Positions 15,956 to 28,400 of a stretch of DNA of 64,000 nucleotides are shown piece by piece. The position numbers and the translations under genes are program-made. The stretch's first letter is position 1. The number at the start of each line of letters is the position of its first letter. Source of the stretch: Segatella hominis (lineage in GTDB: Bacteria; Bacteroidota; Bacteroidia; Bacteroidales; Bacteroidaceae); the NCBI RefSeq assembly GCF_004535825.1, contig NZ_SGVY01000010.1, positions 26,588-90,587 on the forward strand, given 5' to 3'. The notes under the pieces are model-generated. The model was not told the DNA's origin, ran no database searches, and saw only the letters and a program-made list of their open reading frames with translations.

Positions 15956-16176
15956 TCGGTTTAAATTCTGCCTGGGGAAACAGAGGTGAGATCTGTAAAA
16001 ACTATGGTTGGACTTTAGACTATTTGCAATGGCAAATATCCTGGGTGAACGTTCAGATGATCCTGGCAGATGCCCCAAGGTGTCTGGATGAGGATGAGGT
16101 GAAAGAACAGAATGTTACCACTAACGAGCTGAAATCCAAGGATGATATTAAGAATTTCATTAAAAACTTCATGTAA
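15886..16176 (+). CDS. Frameshift extension of the tail assembly chaperone (gpT-like part)
   Basis: After slippage at GGGTTTT (15880-15886) this -1 frame adds 96 residues to the first 193, giving a predicted 289-residue fusion. The frame has no good start of its own; the only ATGs are late. The encoded segment WTLDYLQWQISWVNVQMILA, then DAPRCLDED, has the Trp-rich helical look of the downstream parts of tail chaperones. It ends 10 bp before the tape measure. Without the shift, 231 bp of conserved-looking coding sequence would be unexplained. The slip position is inferred; a later site in the overlap cannot be excluded. Confidence 0.7.
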   Translation, partial: YELYSINRGTSTTNKAKAKSSRVIGLNSAWGNRGEICKNYGWTLDYLQWQISWVNVQMILADAPRCLDEDEVKEQNVTTNELKSKDDIKNFIKNFM

Positions 16177-16186
16177 GTTATAAGTT

Positions 16187-19100
16187 ATGGATAATATTAA
16201 CGGTGGTTTAGCGTTTGCGGCAACGCTTGATATAAAGGACTTCAATGTGTCGGCTGACGCAATGAACGCAAGAGTTAAGCAGCTCTCTGATACTACAGCG
16301 GCTAAGGCGGCTGAAATGGATCAGTCACTCTTAACCTTTGCTAAGAATGGTGCTGCCTATATTACTTCTTACCTGGTAGGTCAAGGCATGACGAACTTGC
16401 TTACGTCTATCGTACAGGTAAGAGGTCAGTTTCAACAGCTGGAGATCGCTTTTGAAACTATGCTGGGTTCCAAGAGCAAGGCACATGAACTGATGCGACA
16501 GATGGAGGAAACAGCCGCTAAGACACCGTTTGATCTGGATGGTGTTGCTAACGGTGCTAAACAGCTCCTGGCATACGGTGAGAGTGCTGATAAGGTAAAT
16601 GATACCCTGGTGAGACTGGGTAACATAGCCTCTGGTTTGTCTTTGCCTCTTAATGATATTGTGTACCTGTATGGTACTACGATGGTTCAAGGTCGCTTGT
16701 ATGCTGCGGATGTAAGGCAGTTCACTGGTCGAGGCATTCCGCTTGTGAAGGAGCTGGCAAAGATGTATGGTGTTACAGCGGATGAGATTAACAATATGGT
16801 ATCTGCCGGTAAGATCGGCTTCCCAGACGTTCAGAAGGTTCTTAACAAGCTCACGGATGAGGGTGGTCAGTTCTATAATCTGATGGAGAAGCAATCGAAA
16901 TCCCTTACTGGTATGATCTCCAACCTGGGAGATACCTGGGATCAAGTACAGGATCACCTGGGAGAACAGAACCAGGATCTTTTTGCTGGAGCCATCAATG
17001 CGGCTGGGTACTTCCTGGAGCACCTGGAAGATATATTGAAGATGGTGAAGGCTGTAGCGATCGCCTATGGATCGTACAGGGCTGCACTCGTCTTGAATAC
17101 TATCGCCACAAAGGGCTTCACTGGTGTTGCACTTATCAACAATACTGTAGAACAGAGCAAGATCGCCCTTCTTAAGGTCAGAGCTACACTAACAGGTGAG
17201 GTAGCAGCACAGACAGCGGCAATGACAGCGGCAGAGAAGGCACACGTGGCTTCTCTCCAGGCAGAGCTTACGGCTGAGGAACAGGCGAACCTTAAGAAAA
17301 CTCTGAGGATCCAGGCTATTACGGCTCTCCTTACTACAGAACAGAAGCAATACTTATCTAACTTGAACCTCACTACATCCAGCCAGAGGTATGAGGCAGC
17401 AGCTATGGGAGTGCTCTCTGTAGAACAGAAGATGTCACTCCAGAAAACAGAGCTGAATGCCAAGAGTGCCACATATCGTGCGGCTCTGGAGAAAGAGGTA
17501 CTGGCTAAGCGCAAGGCAACGGAGGCAACGCTGGAACAGCAGAGAGCCGAAGTAAAAGCATCCTATGCCAAGCTGGAAGCAGCCAAGAATGCGGCTATAG
17601 CATCCGCTCAGAGTGTGGAGGCGGCTAAGTACGAAGTTTACTGGGCTGAGAAAAGTGGGGATGCTACCAAGATCGAAACCGCACAGAAACGTCTGGCTAC
17701 AGCGCAAGACCAGGCAGCAGCCAGCAGAAAGGCAGCTCTGGCAGCACAGACCCAGTTCTATACAGAGAAGAAGAACCTGGAGACAACAGCCAGCAAAGCA
17801 TCTACAGCGGCAACAGCGGCAGACAATGCGGCTAAGGAAGCCCAGGTAGTGGTCACTGGTACAGCTACAGCGGCTACAAATACCTTCACTCTCGCTGTGA
17901 AGAACCTCTGGAAGGCATTTAAGGCGAATCCTCTGGGATGGATCATCACTCTGGCTGGTATCGCTTATTCAGCTTTTGAAATGCTCAAAGGATCTGAGGA
18001 AGAAACGGACACTGTAACCCAGCAGCTCACTGAGCACACCAGAAAAGCATCTGATGAGTTCAATGCCCAGGCTGCAAAGATTGATGCCCTGGAAGCACAG
18101 ATCCATGATGAGAACCTATCAAACTCCAAGAAGATAGAACTGATCGGACAGCTGAAAGCGATCATCCCTGGATATAACGCTGAGCTATCCAAGGAAGGTA
18201 AGATCATCAATGAGAATACGGCAGCTATCACAGCCTATCTTACACAGCTTGAAAAGCAGATCAAACTTAAGGCGGCACAAGAGGATCTGGAGGCAGCATA
18301 CAAAAAGAAAAGACAGCTTGAAAAGCAGCAGAAGAAGCAAGAAAAGGATGCTAAGAATGCTGATACATCAAGAACGACACTATATAACAACGCTGGTGCT
18401 TTCATTCCTACACCTATCGTGGGAGCCAAGGAATCTGGTGATGCACATAGCAAATTGAACCAGACAAAAAAGGATCTGGCAGAAACAAACGCTACGATCG
18501 AAGAACTAAAGACTGAGATCAGAACCACTACTGTTGCTACAGATAATGGTACTAAGAAGATCCAGACTTACGGACAGCAAGTAGCCAGTGTTCGATCACA
18601 GATCGCCAGATTAAACCAGGAAATCAAGAATGCCAGATCTGGAAAGGTCAAGCAGAATAACCTGGCAGAATATATCGCAAATAAGCAGAAGGAGCTACAG
18701 GAAGCCCAGTCAAGGCTCACAGCACTCACTGGAGACAAAGGCGGCTCTGGTGGAGGTGGAGGCGGTCACACTGGCGGTGGCAGCAACACTACAGAGAAGA
18801 AAACCTTTGATGAGATCATGGCTTACAAGCGTAAGCAGTATGAACTATACTACCAGTGGCAGCAGAACCTGGGCAAGGATGTAGCTGATAAGAAATTCGC
18901 TGATCTGATCAAGTCTGGTACATCCTTCCTGGCATGGGTGAACGGACACATCAATGCTCTTAAGGAAGCAAAGGCTAAGCGTGGTTTATCGGATGAGGAA
19001 AACAGCGATCTTAATTCCCTTATGGTTCAGAGGGATGAGCTGATGGGAGTTAAGTCTGCTATGGATGCCTTCAAGGATAGTGTGGAGGCTGCAATCTCCA

Positions 19101-21205
19101 AGGCTTCAAGCCTGGATGAAAAACTCCAGGCCATAGCTGATGCCAAGGATAAGCTGAGTAATGGAGGCTACGGCTTGAACCCAGAAGATAAGCTCCAGGG
19201 TGCAATATTCCTGGAGGATAAGCAGAAGGCAGCAGATCAAGAGGTGGCTAAAATGGTAGAGCAATACCAGGACTACACCCAGAAGCGACTGGCTATCGAA
19301 AAGGAGTTTGATGCGGATATTTCACTCCTGGAGAAGAAGCGAACCAAGGCAAAGGCTACAGGCAACACCGATGAGGTGGATAAGCTAACTGGAGCCATAG
19401 CACAGGCTACAGCGGCTAAGGGAAAATCTATTATGGCTGTAGATCTTGAACAGCTTAAGGCAGATCCAGACTACATCAAGGCATTTGAGAACTTGAATGA
19501 TGTTTCAACAGAAACCCTGGAGAAGTTGAAGCAAGAGTTTGAGAGTGCCAAGCAAACAGCGGCTGAGAGCTTGAACCCAGAAGATCTGAGGGAGTACACA
19601 AGCACCATCCAGGAACTTACTGATGAGATCAACAACAGAAACCCTTTCTCTGCCCTTAAGAAGGCTAAGGAGGATCTTAAAACAGCCGATGAGGAACTGA
19701 GACAGGCAGAGCTGCGAGTTACCCAGGCACAGACTAAATTCGGTAAGGGATCCAAAGAGGAAAAGGCTGCACTTGAAAACCTCAGACAGGCAAAGGATAA
19801 GCAGATCAAGAAGAACAGACAGTACCAGGCAGCTGAGAAAAGCGTTACTGGTTCCATCAAGGAGCTGTGTGACAACCTGGATCAAGTTGGTTCTACGATC
19901 GGTGGCACTGTTGGTGAGGTTGTTTCTCTGATCGGTCAGATCGGATCTGTAACGATGGCTTCCATCCAGGGCTTCGAGACTGCGGCAAACGCTTCATCCA
20001 AGGCGATCAGCACTCTGGAGAAAGCATCCGTGATCCTCACTATCATTTCGTCAGCTTACCAGATAGCCGGCAAGATCATTTCCATCTTCTCAGATGATGA
20101 TGGTGAAGCGGCTTATCAGAAGGCAAAGGAAATGTATAAGAGCTATATCCAGGTTCTGAATGATGTGATCGACAAGCAAAAGGAACTTGTTTCCACTCTG
20201 GATGTCAAGAACGCACAGAACTCATACGAGTATGCAAAGAGCCTGTATGACAAGCAAGCCGATGCTGCAAGACAGATGGGTAAGGACTACCTTAACTCTG
20301 GAGCCAGCAAAGGATTCCTGGGTATTGGATCAAAAGCCTCTCATGGTGTTAAGCAGCGAGAGAATATGAGTTCAGAAGCCTGGGGACAGCTGGATGAATG
20401 GGCTAAGGAGAACAACATCACACAGCAGATCTTGAACAGCATTAAAAGTGGTCGTATGACTGGCTTGTTTGATCTCACTATCGAACAGATAATGACTTTG
20501 AAGGAGCAAGCACCTCTTTTCTTCGCTAAACTGGATTCGGACACACAAGACTACTTGAATGATCTTGTAGGTGTCAAGGATGCCCAGGATGAGCTTCTTA
20601 AAACTCTGAATGAAGGCATTACTGGTGTGGACTTTGATTCTGTTGGCGATGATTTCCTGGATATGCTTACGGATATGGATTCAGATGCAAAGACTATGCT
20701 ACAGAACCTATCTAATAATTTCTCTGATATGATGCGCAAATCTTTGATCAAGCAGATGTATAAAGCCCAGTATAAAGATCAACTGCAGAAGTGGTACAAT
20801 ATGTGGGCTGATGCCATGAAGGATGGTTCTGATGGTGGCACTACGATCACAGACAAGGAACAGGGGGCACTTGATTCCCTTAAGAACAGCATCATCCAGG
20901 GCGCAACGGATGCGGCTCAGAAGATCAATGAGCAATTTAAAACAGCAGATGATGTTCTGAATAAGAGTTCCCTGGAGGGAGCCGTGGCTTCACTCTCTGA
21001 GGAAACAGGCTCAAAGATCGCTGGTGCAATGAATGCAACCAACATCAATCTGGCAGATCTTACAGAGGTAGCCAGAAACCAGCTGATCTACCAGGCTCAG
21101 ACAGCTCACAATACAGAACTGATCCACCAGGAAATGGTAGGCTTAAGAAACGATTTTAAAAAACTTCAAAATAACGGCTCTCTCCTATCACAGGGGATCG
21201 CCTAA
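16187..21205 (+). CDS. Tail tape measure protein
   Basis: This 1672-residue protein sets tail length and is ejected with the DNA. The N-terminal 250 residues contain the tape measure domain (FETMLGSKSKAHELMRQMEE, then a GRGIPLVKELAKMYGVT segment). A long Ala/Lys/Glu/Gln helical region follows, with hydrophobic segments such as NPLGWIITLAGIAYSAFEML near residues 580-600 and a Gly-rich hinge (GGSGGGGGGHTGGG) near residue 860. Coiled coils occur through the middle. At about 1.5 angstrom per residue the tail would be near 250 nm. The position after the chaperone is diagnostic. Confidence 0.93.
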   Translation: MDNINGGLAFAATLDIKDFNVSADAMNARVKQLSDTTAAKAAEMDQSLLTFAKNGAAYITSYLVGQGMTNLLTSIVQVRGQFQQLEIAFETMLGSKSKAHELMRQMEETAAKTPFDLDGVANGAKQLLAYGESADKVNDTLVRLGNIASGLSLPLNDIVYLYGTTMVQGRLYAADVRQFTGRGIPLVKELAKMYGVTADEINNMVSAGKIGFPDVQKVLNKLTDEGGQFYNLMEKQSKSLTGMISNLGDTWDQVQDHLGEQNQDLFAGAINAAGYFLEHLEDILKMVKAVAIAYGSYRAALVLNTIATKGFTGVALINNTVEQSKIALLKVRATLTGEVAAQTAAMTAAEKAHVASLQAELTAEEQANLKKTLRIQAITALLTTEQKQYLSNLNLTTSSQRYEAAAMGVLSVEQKMSLQKTELNAKSATYRAALEKEVLAKRKATEATLEQQRAEVKASYAKLEAAKNAAIASAQSVEAAKYEVYWAEKSGDATKIETAQKRLATAQDQAAASRKAALAAQTQFYTEKKNLETTASKASTAATAADNAAKEAQVVVTGTATAATNTFTLAVKNLWKAFKANPLGWIITLAGIAYSAFEMLKGSEEETDTVTQQLTEHTRKASDEFNAQAAKIDALEAQIHDENLSNSKKIELIGQLKAIIPGYNAELSKEGKIINENTAAITAYLTQLEKQIKLKAAQEDLEAAYKKKRQLEKQQKKQEKDAKNADTSRTTLYNNAGAFIPTPIVGAKESGDAHSKLNQTKKDLAETNATIEELKTEIRTTTVATDNGTKKIQTYGQQVASVRSQIARLNQEIKNARSGKVKQNNLAEYIANKQKELQEAQSRLTALTGDKGGSGGGGGGHTGGGSNTTEKKTFDEIMAYKRKQYELYYQWQQNLGKDVADKKFADLIKSGTSFLAWVNGHINALKEAKAKRGLSDEENSDLNSLMVQRDELMGVKSAMDAFKDSVEAAISKASSLDEKLQAIADAKDKLSNGGYGLNPEDKLQGAIFLEDKQKAADQEVAKMVEQYQDYTQKRLAIEKEFDADISLLEKKRTKAKATGNTDEVDKLTGAIAQATAAKGKSIMAVDLEQLKADPDYIKAFENLNDVSTETLEKLKQEFESAKQTAAESLNPEDLREYTSTIQELTDEINNRNPFSALKKAKEDLKTADEELRQAELRVTQAQTKFGKGSKEEKAALENLRQAKDKQIKKNRQYQAAEKSVTGSIKELCDNLDQVGSTIGGTVGEVVSLIGQIGSVTMASIQGFETAANASSKAISTLEKASVILTIISSAYQIAGKIISIFSDDDGEAAYQKAKEMYKSYIQVLNDVIDKQKELVSTLDVKNAQNSYEYAKSLYDKQADAARQMGKDYLNSGASKGFLGIGSKASHGVKQRENMSSEAWGQLDEWAKENNITQQILNSIKSGRMTGLFDLTIEQIMTLKEQAPLFFAKLDSDTQDYLNDLVGVKDAQDELLKTLNEGITGVDFDSVGDDFLDMLTDMDSDAKTMLQNLSNNFSDMMRKSLIKQMYKAQYKDQLQKWYNMWADAMKDGSDGGTTITDKEQGALDSLKNSIIQGATDAAQKINEQFKTADDVLNKSSLEGAVASLSEETGSKIAGAMNATNINLADLTEVARNQLIYQAQTAHNTELIHQEMVGLRNDFKKLQNNGSLLSQGIA

Positions 21206-21217
21206 AACATCAAGATT

Positions 21218-22417
21218 ATGGATACAAATATGGTTCTTTATCTGCCTTTCGATGATCCAGAAGGATCAAAGGCTTATGATTTCTCTCAGTACAGGAACGA
21301 TGCTGAGCTTTCTAACGGTGCTGGATTCACTAAGGATTCAGCACACGGCAAGGCTCTGGCTCTCAATCTTACAGGAGAGTGTTCTACAGTGACAGCGATT
21401 CCGCTCTCTGGAAACTTCACTCTCATGTGCTATGTCAAGAGTACCACAGATCTTGTATGGCTCATTAATTACAGCGGACTGGAGAACTACAGACAGGGCT
21501 TCATCAAACAATCTCTGGCGAACAGAACGACTGGATACATCCAGTTAGTTTTCGTGAAGGAAGGCAAAACCCTTAAGGTCTATGCAGAAAACCAGCTCCT
21601 GGATGTGGTAAGCCTTCCAGACGGATCTCCTACAGGCTTCACACTGAATGATTTCAACCTGGCTGGCAGTGAGGCACAGGTGGATGATCTTAAGGTGTTT
21701 AACAAGGCTATGTCTTTCACGGAGATCAGAGCAGCCTCTAACTACCAGACGGATGTAGAATATTACATCAACGGAAAGAACTTCAAGGACTTTGCCGTGG
21801 AGGTGTCTAAATCTGCTGGTCTGGTTGGTGGTCTTGCTAAAAAGTCAAGTCTGGAAGTGGACTGGGACGATTACCACGGCACAGTCAAGGATACCTCTAA
21901 CCCAAGATACAAGGATAGGACTATCACGCTGCAATGCTTCATCCAGGCTTCCAGCAGATCCCAGTTTGTCACCAGGGTAAGAGAGTTCTTCAACGAGTTT
22001 GAGGGAGGTGGTACTAAGCGTTTCGTATGTGAGTATGATGGTGATGCCAAGCCTCTTGTGTATGAGGTCACACGTGAGGATGAAGCCGATCCAGATAAAA
22101 CCTGGGGCAAGTATAACGATGGCTTGATGGTTGGAACCTTCACTTTGAAGCTGGTAGAGTACAACCCTGTTAAGCGAGTGCTCAGACACATAGGTTCAAT
22201 AGCCAACACTGAATGTGTTATCGACTTCACAAGTTATAAGATGGTTGATATTTACTGGGGCGATGGCAGCATGACACCTAACGTGTCTGGCTCCAAACAG
22301 CATCTGGTACACAATTATCCACAGCCAGGACAGTACGATGTGATCATGGCTGGTGTGATCGAGGATATAACTGATTTCAGTACTAACGATATTGTTATAT
22401 GGGACAATTTACATTAA
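21218..22417 (+). CDS. Distal tail protein with LamG-like and PKD-like domains
   Basis: This 399-residue protein comes directly after the tape measure, where the distal tail protein (Dit) is expected. Residues about 1-170 look like a LamG/concanavalin-type carbohydrate-binding domain (MVLYLPFDDPEGSKAYDFS, later a VDDLKVFNKAMS motif). The middle (about 180-330) resembles Dit-type beta domains. Residues about 335-390 contain YWGDG and HNYPQPGQYDV, the signature of a PKD domain. The carbohydrate-binding parts suggest contact with host surface glycans. Its end overlaps the next gene by 19 bases. Confidence 0.7.
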   Translation: MDTNMVLYLPFDDPEGSKAYDFSQYRNDAELSNGAGFTKDSAHGKALALNLTGECSTVTAIPLSGNFTLMCYVKSTTDLVWLINYSGLENYRQGFIKQSLANRTTGYIQLVFVKEGKTLKVYAENQLLDVVSLPDGSPTGFTLNDFNLAGSEAQVDDLKVFNKAMSFTEIRAASNYQTDVEYYINGKNFKDFAVEVSKSAGLVGGLAKKSSLEVDWDDYHGTVKDTSNPRYKDRTITLQCFIQASSRSQFVTRVREFFNEFEGGGTKRFVCEYDGDAKPLVYEVTREDEADPDKTWGKYNDGLMVGTFTLKLVEYNPVKRVLRHIGSIANTECVIDFTSYKMVDIYWGDGSMTPNVSGSKQHLVHNYPQPGQYDVIMAGVIEDITDFSTNDIVIWDNLH

Positions 22418-25400
22418 TCAAACGCAATGGCACAAGGATTCCTCTGAATAAGAGGATTCCTTTCTGTGCCGTCAAGACAGCTCAGCAAAGCCGATCACTT
22501 ATGGCAGATGATACCGTCACACTGGAGGTGGTATCCACCTTTCTGATCGACTTTGAGAAGGGCGATAAGATCAAGATAGATTCCGACTGGTACACCATCC
22601 GTACAACGGTGGATCGCACCAAAAATTCAGAGGATCAGTATAACTATTCTATCACTCTGTATGGCTGCATCTATGATCTTATGAAGGTGATGTTCCGTGA
22701 TACAGACGTAAACGGAAGATCCACCTCTCTAACCTTCGATCTTACCTATTCCATAAAGGATTTCGTGAAGGTGATCATCTACAACATGAACAGAGACTAC
22801 CCTGGCGAATGGGTGTTTGATGATAAGGACTGCCCAGAAACCGAGCCTAAGACGGTAAGTTTCTCATGCCAGAACTGCCTACAGACACTACAGAACGAAT
22901 GCAAGGACTTTGATGTGGACTTCCAGATCACTACAGATAAGGATGGTATCCACCATATCAAGATCGGTAAGTTCGGATCTGTAGTAACTCCACCGAATGG
23001 TGAGAAATACTTCCAGTGGGGACGTGGGCACGGTCTTTTCACTCTGGTGGAAGGTAAGGTGGATGATAAGGCGATCATTACCAGAATGTATGGTGAAGGT
23101 GGAACCAATAACATTCCAACAGCCTACAGAGATTATTCTGAAAGGCTCCAGCTTCCTTATCCTCAGAGACTGAATAAGCATGATCATAAATTATCTGATG
23201 GTACGGTCGTAAAAGCTAAAACGATGCAGATAGGCTGCACAGATGATAATAAGCGATACATAGAAGATGCGGCTCTGAGCAAGAAGATCGGTGTGGAGGA
23301 AGATGCCATCCAGAACGATGAGATTTATCCTAAGCGAACAGGAACAGTAACAGCTCTGGGTGATGATGTCTATACCTTCATGGATGATACAATGGACTTC
23401 GATCTGAAAGCATCCAACAGCAATGGAACCACATACCTCATAGATGGAACCTCTGCCAAGATCACGTTTATCACTGGTCGTTTGGCTGGTCGTGAGTTTG
23501 AGCTACATGATTACGATCACAGCACTAAGAAATTCATCCTTAAGCCATATAAGGATGCACGTGGGCTTGTGTTCCCTACAAGCAACACCACAGCCTTCCA
23601 GATCAGAGAAGGAGATCAGTATAAGATCACGGATATAATCATGCCAGATTCTTACATAGAGGATGCTGAAGAAGATCTTTGGTTCTACGTATATGACAAG
23701 TTCTTACAGGCTAAACAAGCCAGGGCACAGTATGCGCTTACCTTCTCCAGAAGCTATTTTATTGAGAATATGCCAAAGGATAGCGATAGCTGCCTTTTCA
23801 CTCCTGGTGATTACGTTCCTATCAAGGATGAGCGTTTCAACCTGGAGAAGAATATCCGTATCCAGAAGGTTGAGAGGAACCTGTTACTGAGACACGATTA
23901 CACTCTCACTATTTCAGATACAGCAACGATCAGCATCATAAACCAGGCTGTTATCAACGTACAGAAGCACGACACGATCCTGGAGGCTAACAGACTGAAA
24001 GATCTTACCAGGGCAAAGTATGGCTGGAGAACAACAGAGGAACTGAGAAACATGATCTACGATCCAGACGGATATTTCGATACAGACAACATCAAGCCAA
24101 ACAGTATAGACACAAATATGCTCACTGTAGGCTCCAAGAGCCAGCAGTTTGTTCTGGCAGACGTGATCATGCAAGCGAACCTGGGTGGTGATCCTAACCT
24201 TTTCAAGGCTACATCTGGAACACTGTGCCATCTTTCGATCTCAGACACAGATATTAGATACTGGAAGATAGCTGCACTGGAGGCTACCTTATCAGAGGCT
24301 GGAGGTTATTATCTCTTTGCCAAGTGCTCCAAGAAAGGAGATACAGGATCCTGGTATTTAACCCAGGAACAGCTTAAGTTTGAGCCTACTTCCGATCCGA
24401 ATAACTACTACTTCCAGGTGGGAGTTCTTTCTTCTGTGTATGATTCAAGTTGGAGAGACTTTGTAACTACATACGGCTTCACACGTATCAATGGCAACAC
24501 GATCACTACAGGTAAGATCGTCACTTCTGATGGATATTGCTACCTGGATCTGGATGGAAACAAGTTCAGAATGGGAGATAAGCAGTCTTACATAGATTAC
24601 AACGTTCAGCAACGAGGACAGATCACGCTTCATAACGTAAGGCTCCTATCCACCTCTGGAGATTCTTCTGAAATCGGTGTGTACCGTGGCGAATACAACG
24701 CATCCTATGTGTACTATAAGGGCGATGAGGTGACTTACACTAACAATGGTGTGACAGCCACATACAGATACATCTACAGCGAACCTACTAAGGGCTATGC
24801 TCCTACTGTTGGAACCTACTGGCAGTGTATTGCCAAGGGTAAGGATGGAGAAGCTGGCGAAACTCCAAAGATCGGAGATAACGGAAACTGGTGGATCGGA
24901 TCAGTAGATACTGGTATCAAGGCAGAAGGTGTGGATGGCAAGGGTGTTAATATCCTGGGATCCTATGACAGCGAGGCTGAGCTTAAGGCTGCACATCCTA
25001 AAGGCTCACCTGGTGATGCTTATATCGTGGCTGGAGATCTATACAGCTGGGATGATGTTCACAAGGTGTGGAAGAATGGCGGTCGTATCAAGGGTGATGC
25101 TGGCGATACTCCTTATATTATGAATGGTTACTGGTGGATCGGAGCCACTAACACAGGTGTCAAGGCTAAGGGTGAGGATGCTGTGATGTATGAGATCCTT
25201 CCTAGTGTTCGCATCTATTCAGATACGATGGTGGCGGCTGGCGATTCTCTGAGAGTGTCGCTTAACAAGATCACTGGTTCAAACACAGAGAACTTAACAT
25301 CCCTTCCAAAGGGATTCTCCTTAACCCTGTTTGGATATGGAACCGATCACATAGGTAAGCCTACATCAAAGGCGATCTCTCTTGATACCTCATATAAGCT

Positions 25401-28400
25401 GAGTGATCTGAAAATATCCCTTAAGGCGAATATGAGCCTGGAGGTGGTTCTGGCTGGCACAAACCAGGTGATCGTAACTAAGATCTCAATGCCATACGTC
25501 AAGGATGGAGAGAAGGGAACACCAGGCGCACCTGGTGAGGATGGAAGAACCAGCTACACCCACTTCAAGTATTCTAACGATGGCGGTTTGTCGTTCACAG
25601 GCAACAATGGAGAAGAACCAGGATCATACCTGGGACAGTACACAGACTTCGAGGAAATGGATAGCAGCGATCCTACCAGATACACCTGGGCACTGATCCA
25701 GGGTGAAGCTGGAAACAGCGGTGTTGATGCTGCTGCAAGTTCTTATTTTGAGTGTCGGTACGCTAAGAACGGATCTACTGTTGAGCCTCCTACTCTCGAT
25801 GCTACAGCCCTGGAGCCTACAGGATGGAGCCTCCAGATGCCAAGTGTTGGCAAACTGGAATATCTCTGGATGAGTATGGCACAGAAAAGTAAGCTGGTAG
25901 AGCAAACCTATTGCCATATACCTTTCACAGCTAAGGATGGATGTAAGGATATAACTGGTAACTATGCCACAGAGCTAGGTTCTGGCGGCTCCATAGTTAC
26001 AGAAGGAGATCGCCAATTTCTGAGCCTTCCAGATGATTCAGATCTGAGAATTAAGTATGATCTTCCTTTCGGGGAGAATTTCACGCTATTCTTCTGGTTC
26101 AAGACGGATCAGAAGAAGATCGGATGGGCTATCCAGGATGCTGCCTTCACTCTCAATATGAAGGAAATGGATGTGAAGCCTGGAACATGGATGCACCTGG
26201 CATTCAGATTCAGTGATCGCACCGTATCATGTTTCTTGAACGGTGTAAGACAGGCAACGGCTTCTCTTAACAAGAAGCTGATCGGTTTCACGGTCTATGA
26301 TAGCAATATGTATGCAAGCGCAAACTGCTATGATGAGTTTAGGATGGTCAATGGTGCTCTGGCTGATGTTGATATTGTCAAGGTGTACCAGGATAAGGCA
26401 GATAAGCTGCTATCTAACTGGAGTGTGCCTACACGTATTTCACCTTACGATGGCAAGGATGGAGTTTCGGTTATGGCACGTTATTCATCCGACAAGCAGA
26501 ACTGGCATACATCATTCCAGACTGGAGATCAATGGATGCAAACATCATCCGATTCTGGCAACACCTGGGGAGAGGCTTGCAAGATCGTGGGCGAAGCTGG
26601 TGCAAACGGAAAGTACACAGATTATTCATTCGCCACTTCCAAGGATCTCACGACTAAGGATGTGTTCACTTCACCAAGGATCTACACAACGTGGTCGGAT
26701 GCGCCTGTAGCTACTACCAAAGATTATCCTTATCTCTGGATGAAGGTGGTAGAGGTAGATTCCAACGGAAAGAAATCACAGGCACGTTACACCAGGCTTA
26801 CAGGCGATCCTGGCAAGGATGGTGTTGATGGTGTTGATTCCAAGTATATCTATCTGAGGGGTACAGGCATGAACAGGACAGCAGACGGACAGGTTACGAT
26901 CTACAACGGAACCAAGACTGAGACGATCACTTGTGCCACCAGAGGCTTAACCCTGGTAAGGGTGGATCGTTCTTCTCTGGCTGTGCTGGAAACATACAAA
27001 TGTGACACATACAGCAATGTAGATTCCACGCTGACTGCATTCGCCAAAAAGATCAAGGCATATAACTCTGAATGTTTCATTTGCCTGGTAAGCTATGATG
27101 CTGTAGCCTGGAATGATAGCTTGATAGATGCGCTTAAGTATTGTGGAGGAACTGATCTCCACAATAGGGCACAGGGTCGTTATCCATTTGCATTCCTGGG
27201 AATACCTGGCATGGCACAGGGTTACGCACAGATGATCCAAAGCTCTGATTCTTCCAGTGCTCCCTATGCTGAGATCTCTGCTTATATCGCTAACAGGATG
27301 TTCTCTACTGCCAAAGCTGTAGAAGAAACCTGTAGGCTTGATCTCTCTAACGAGAATGAAACCGTTACTTGCGATTCAAGCGGTAAGGTGATCGGTTCCA
27401 TCCAGGGAACCCAGGCTACTCTCTATAAGGGATCCTCTGTAGTATCTGGTATATACTATTCATGTTCAGCAAGCGGATGTAGCTGTAGTTTCAGTACCAC
27501 TACAGGAAAGGCTACTAACATAGATATGAGTAGCAATAAGGCAACACTTAAGATCTCATGCACTTATGATGGTGTTACCTATTCGGCTGTATATACTATC
27601 TCTAAGGTATATCCTGGAAAGGATGGATCGGATGCCGTATCACGATACCTGGAGCTATCATGTACCAGTGTTAAGGTTGATAAGAGCGGAAATGTATCTC
27701 CTTCCAAGATCACTGCAAAGCAGATGAAACAGGTTGGTGGTAAGGCTCCAGAAAACACTACCGACTTGTATCTGGTAGGTCTTGCATCATCCAAGAGTAC
27801 AGCGACACAGCTTAAGGCGAAGTCTATCACGATCAACGTATCAAGCTCTGATTCATTTGTGGATTTCACACTTAAGGATGGATCTGGCAACGTTTATGAC
27901 ACAGAACGTGTTCCAGTGATCAAGGATGGAAAGGATGGTATTAATGGTACAAACGGTAAGGATGGAACCAACGGAAAAGATGGTACTAATGGTACAGATG
28001 GTAAGAATGGAAGGGATGGTATTGATGGAAAAGATGGTAGAGACGGAACAGATGGCTATAGCCTGGCTCCTATCTATCGTGGAGAATATTCAGCATCCAA
28101 GACTTACTACGGAACCCAGTACCGTGTTGATATTGTCAAGTACAATGGTATCTATTACGTGGCACGTGTCGATGCAGGAACCTTCTCTAACGTGGCTCCT
28201 ACGAACACATCCAAGTGGAACCCTTTCGGTGCTCAGTTTGAGAGCATAGCAACAAACTTGCTTCTGGCTGAGGGTGCTAATATCGGAGACTGGTTCCTGT
28301 CTGGAGGTAAGATCGTATCTACACTGAGTACAACATCCAGCGGAAAGATCACTCTTGATGCTAAGGGAGGTTTGATCCAGGTAGAGAGTGCTACATCTGG

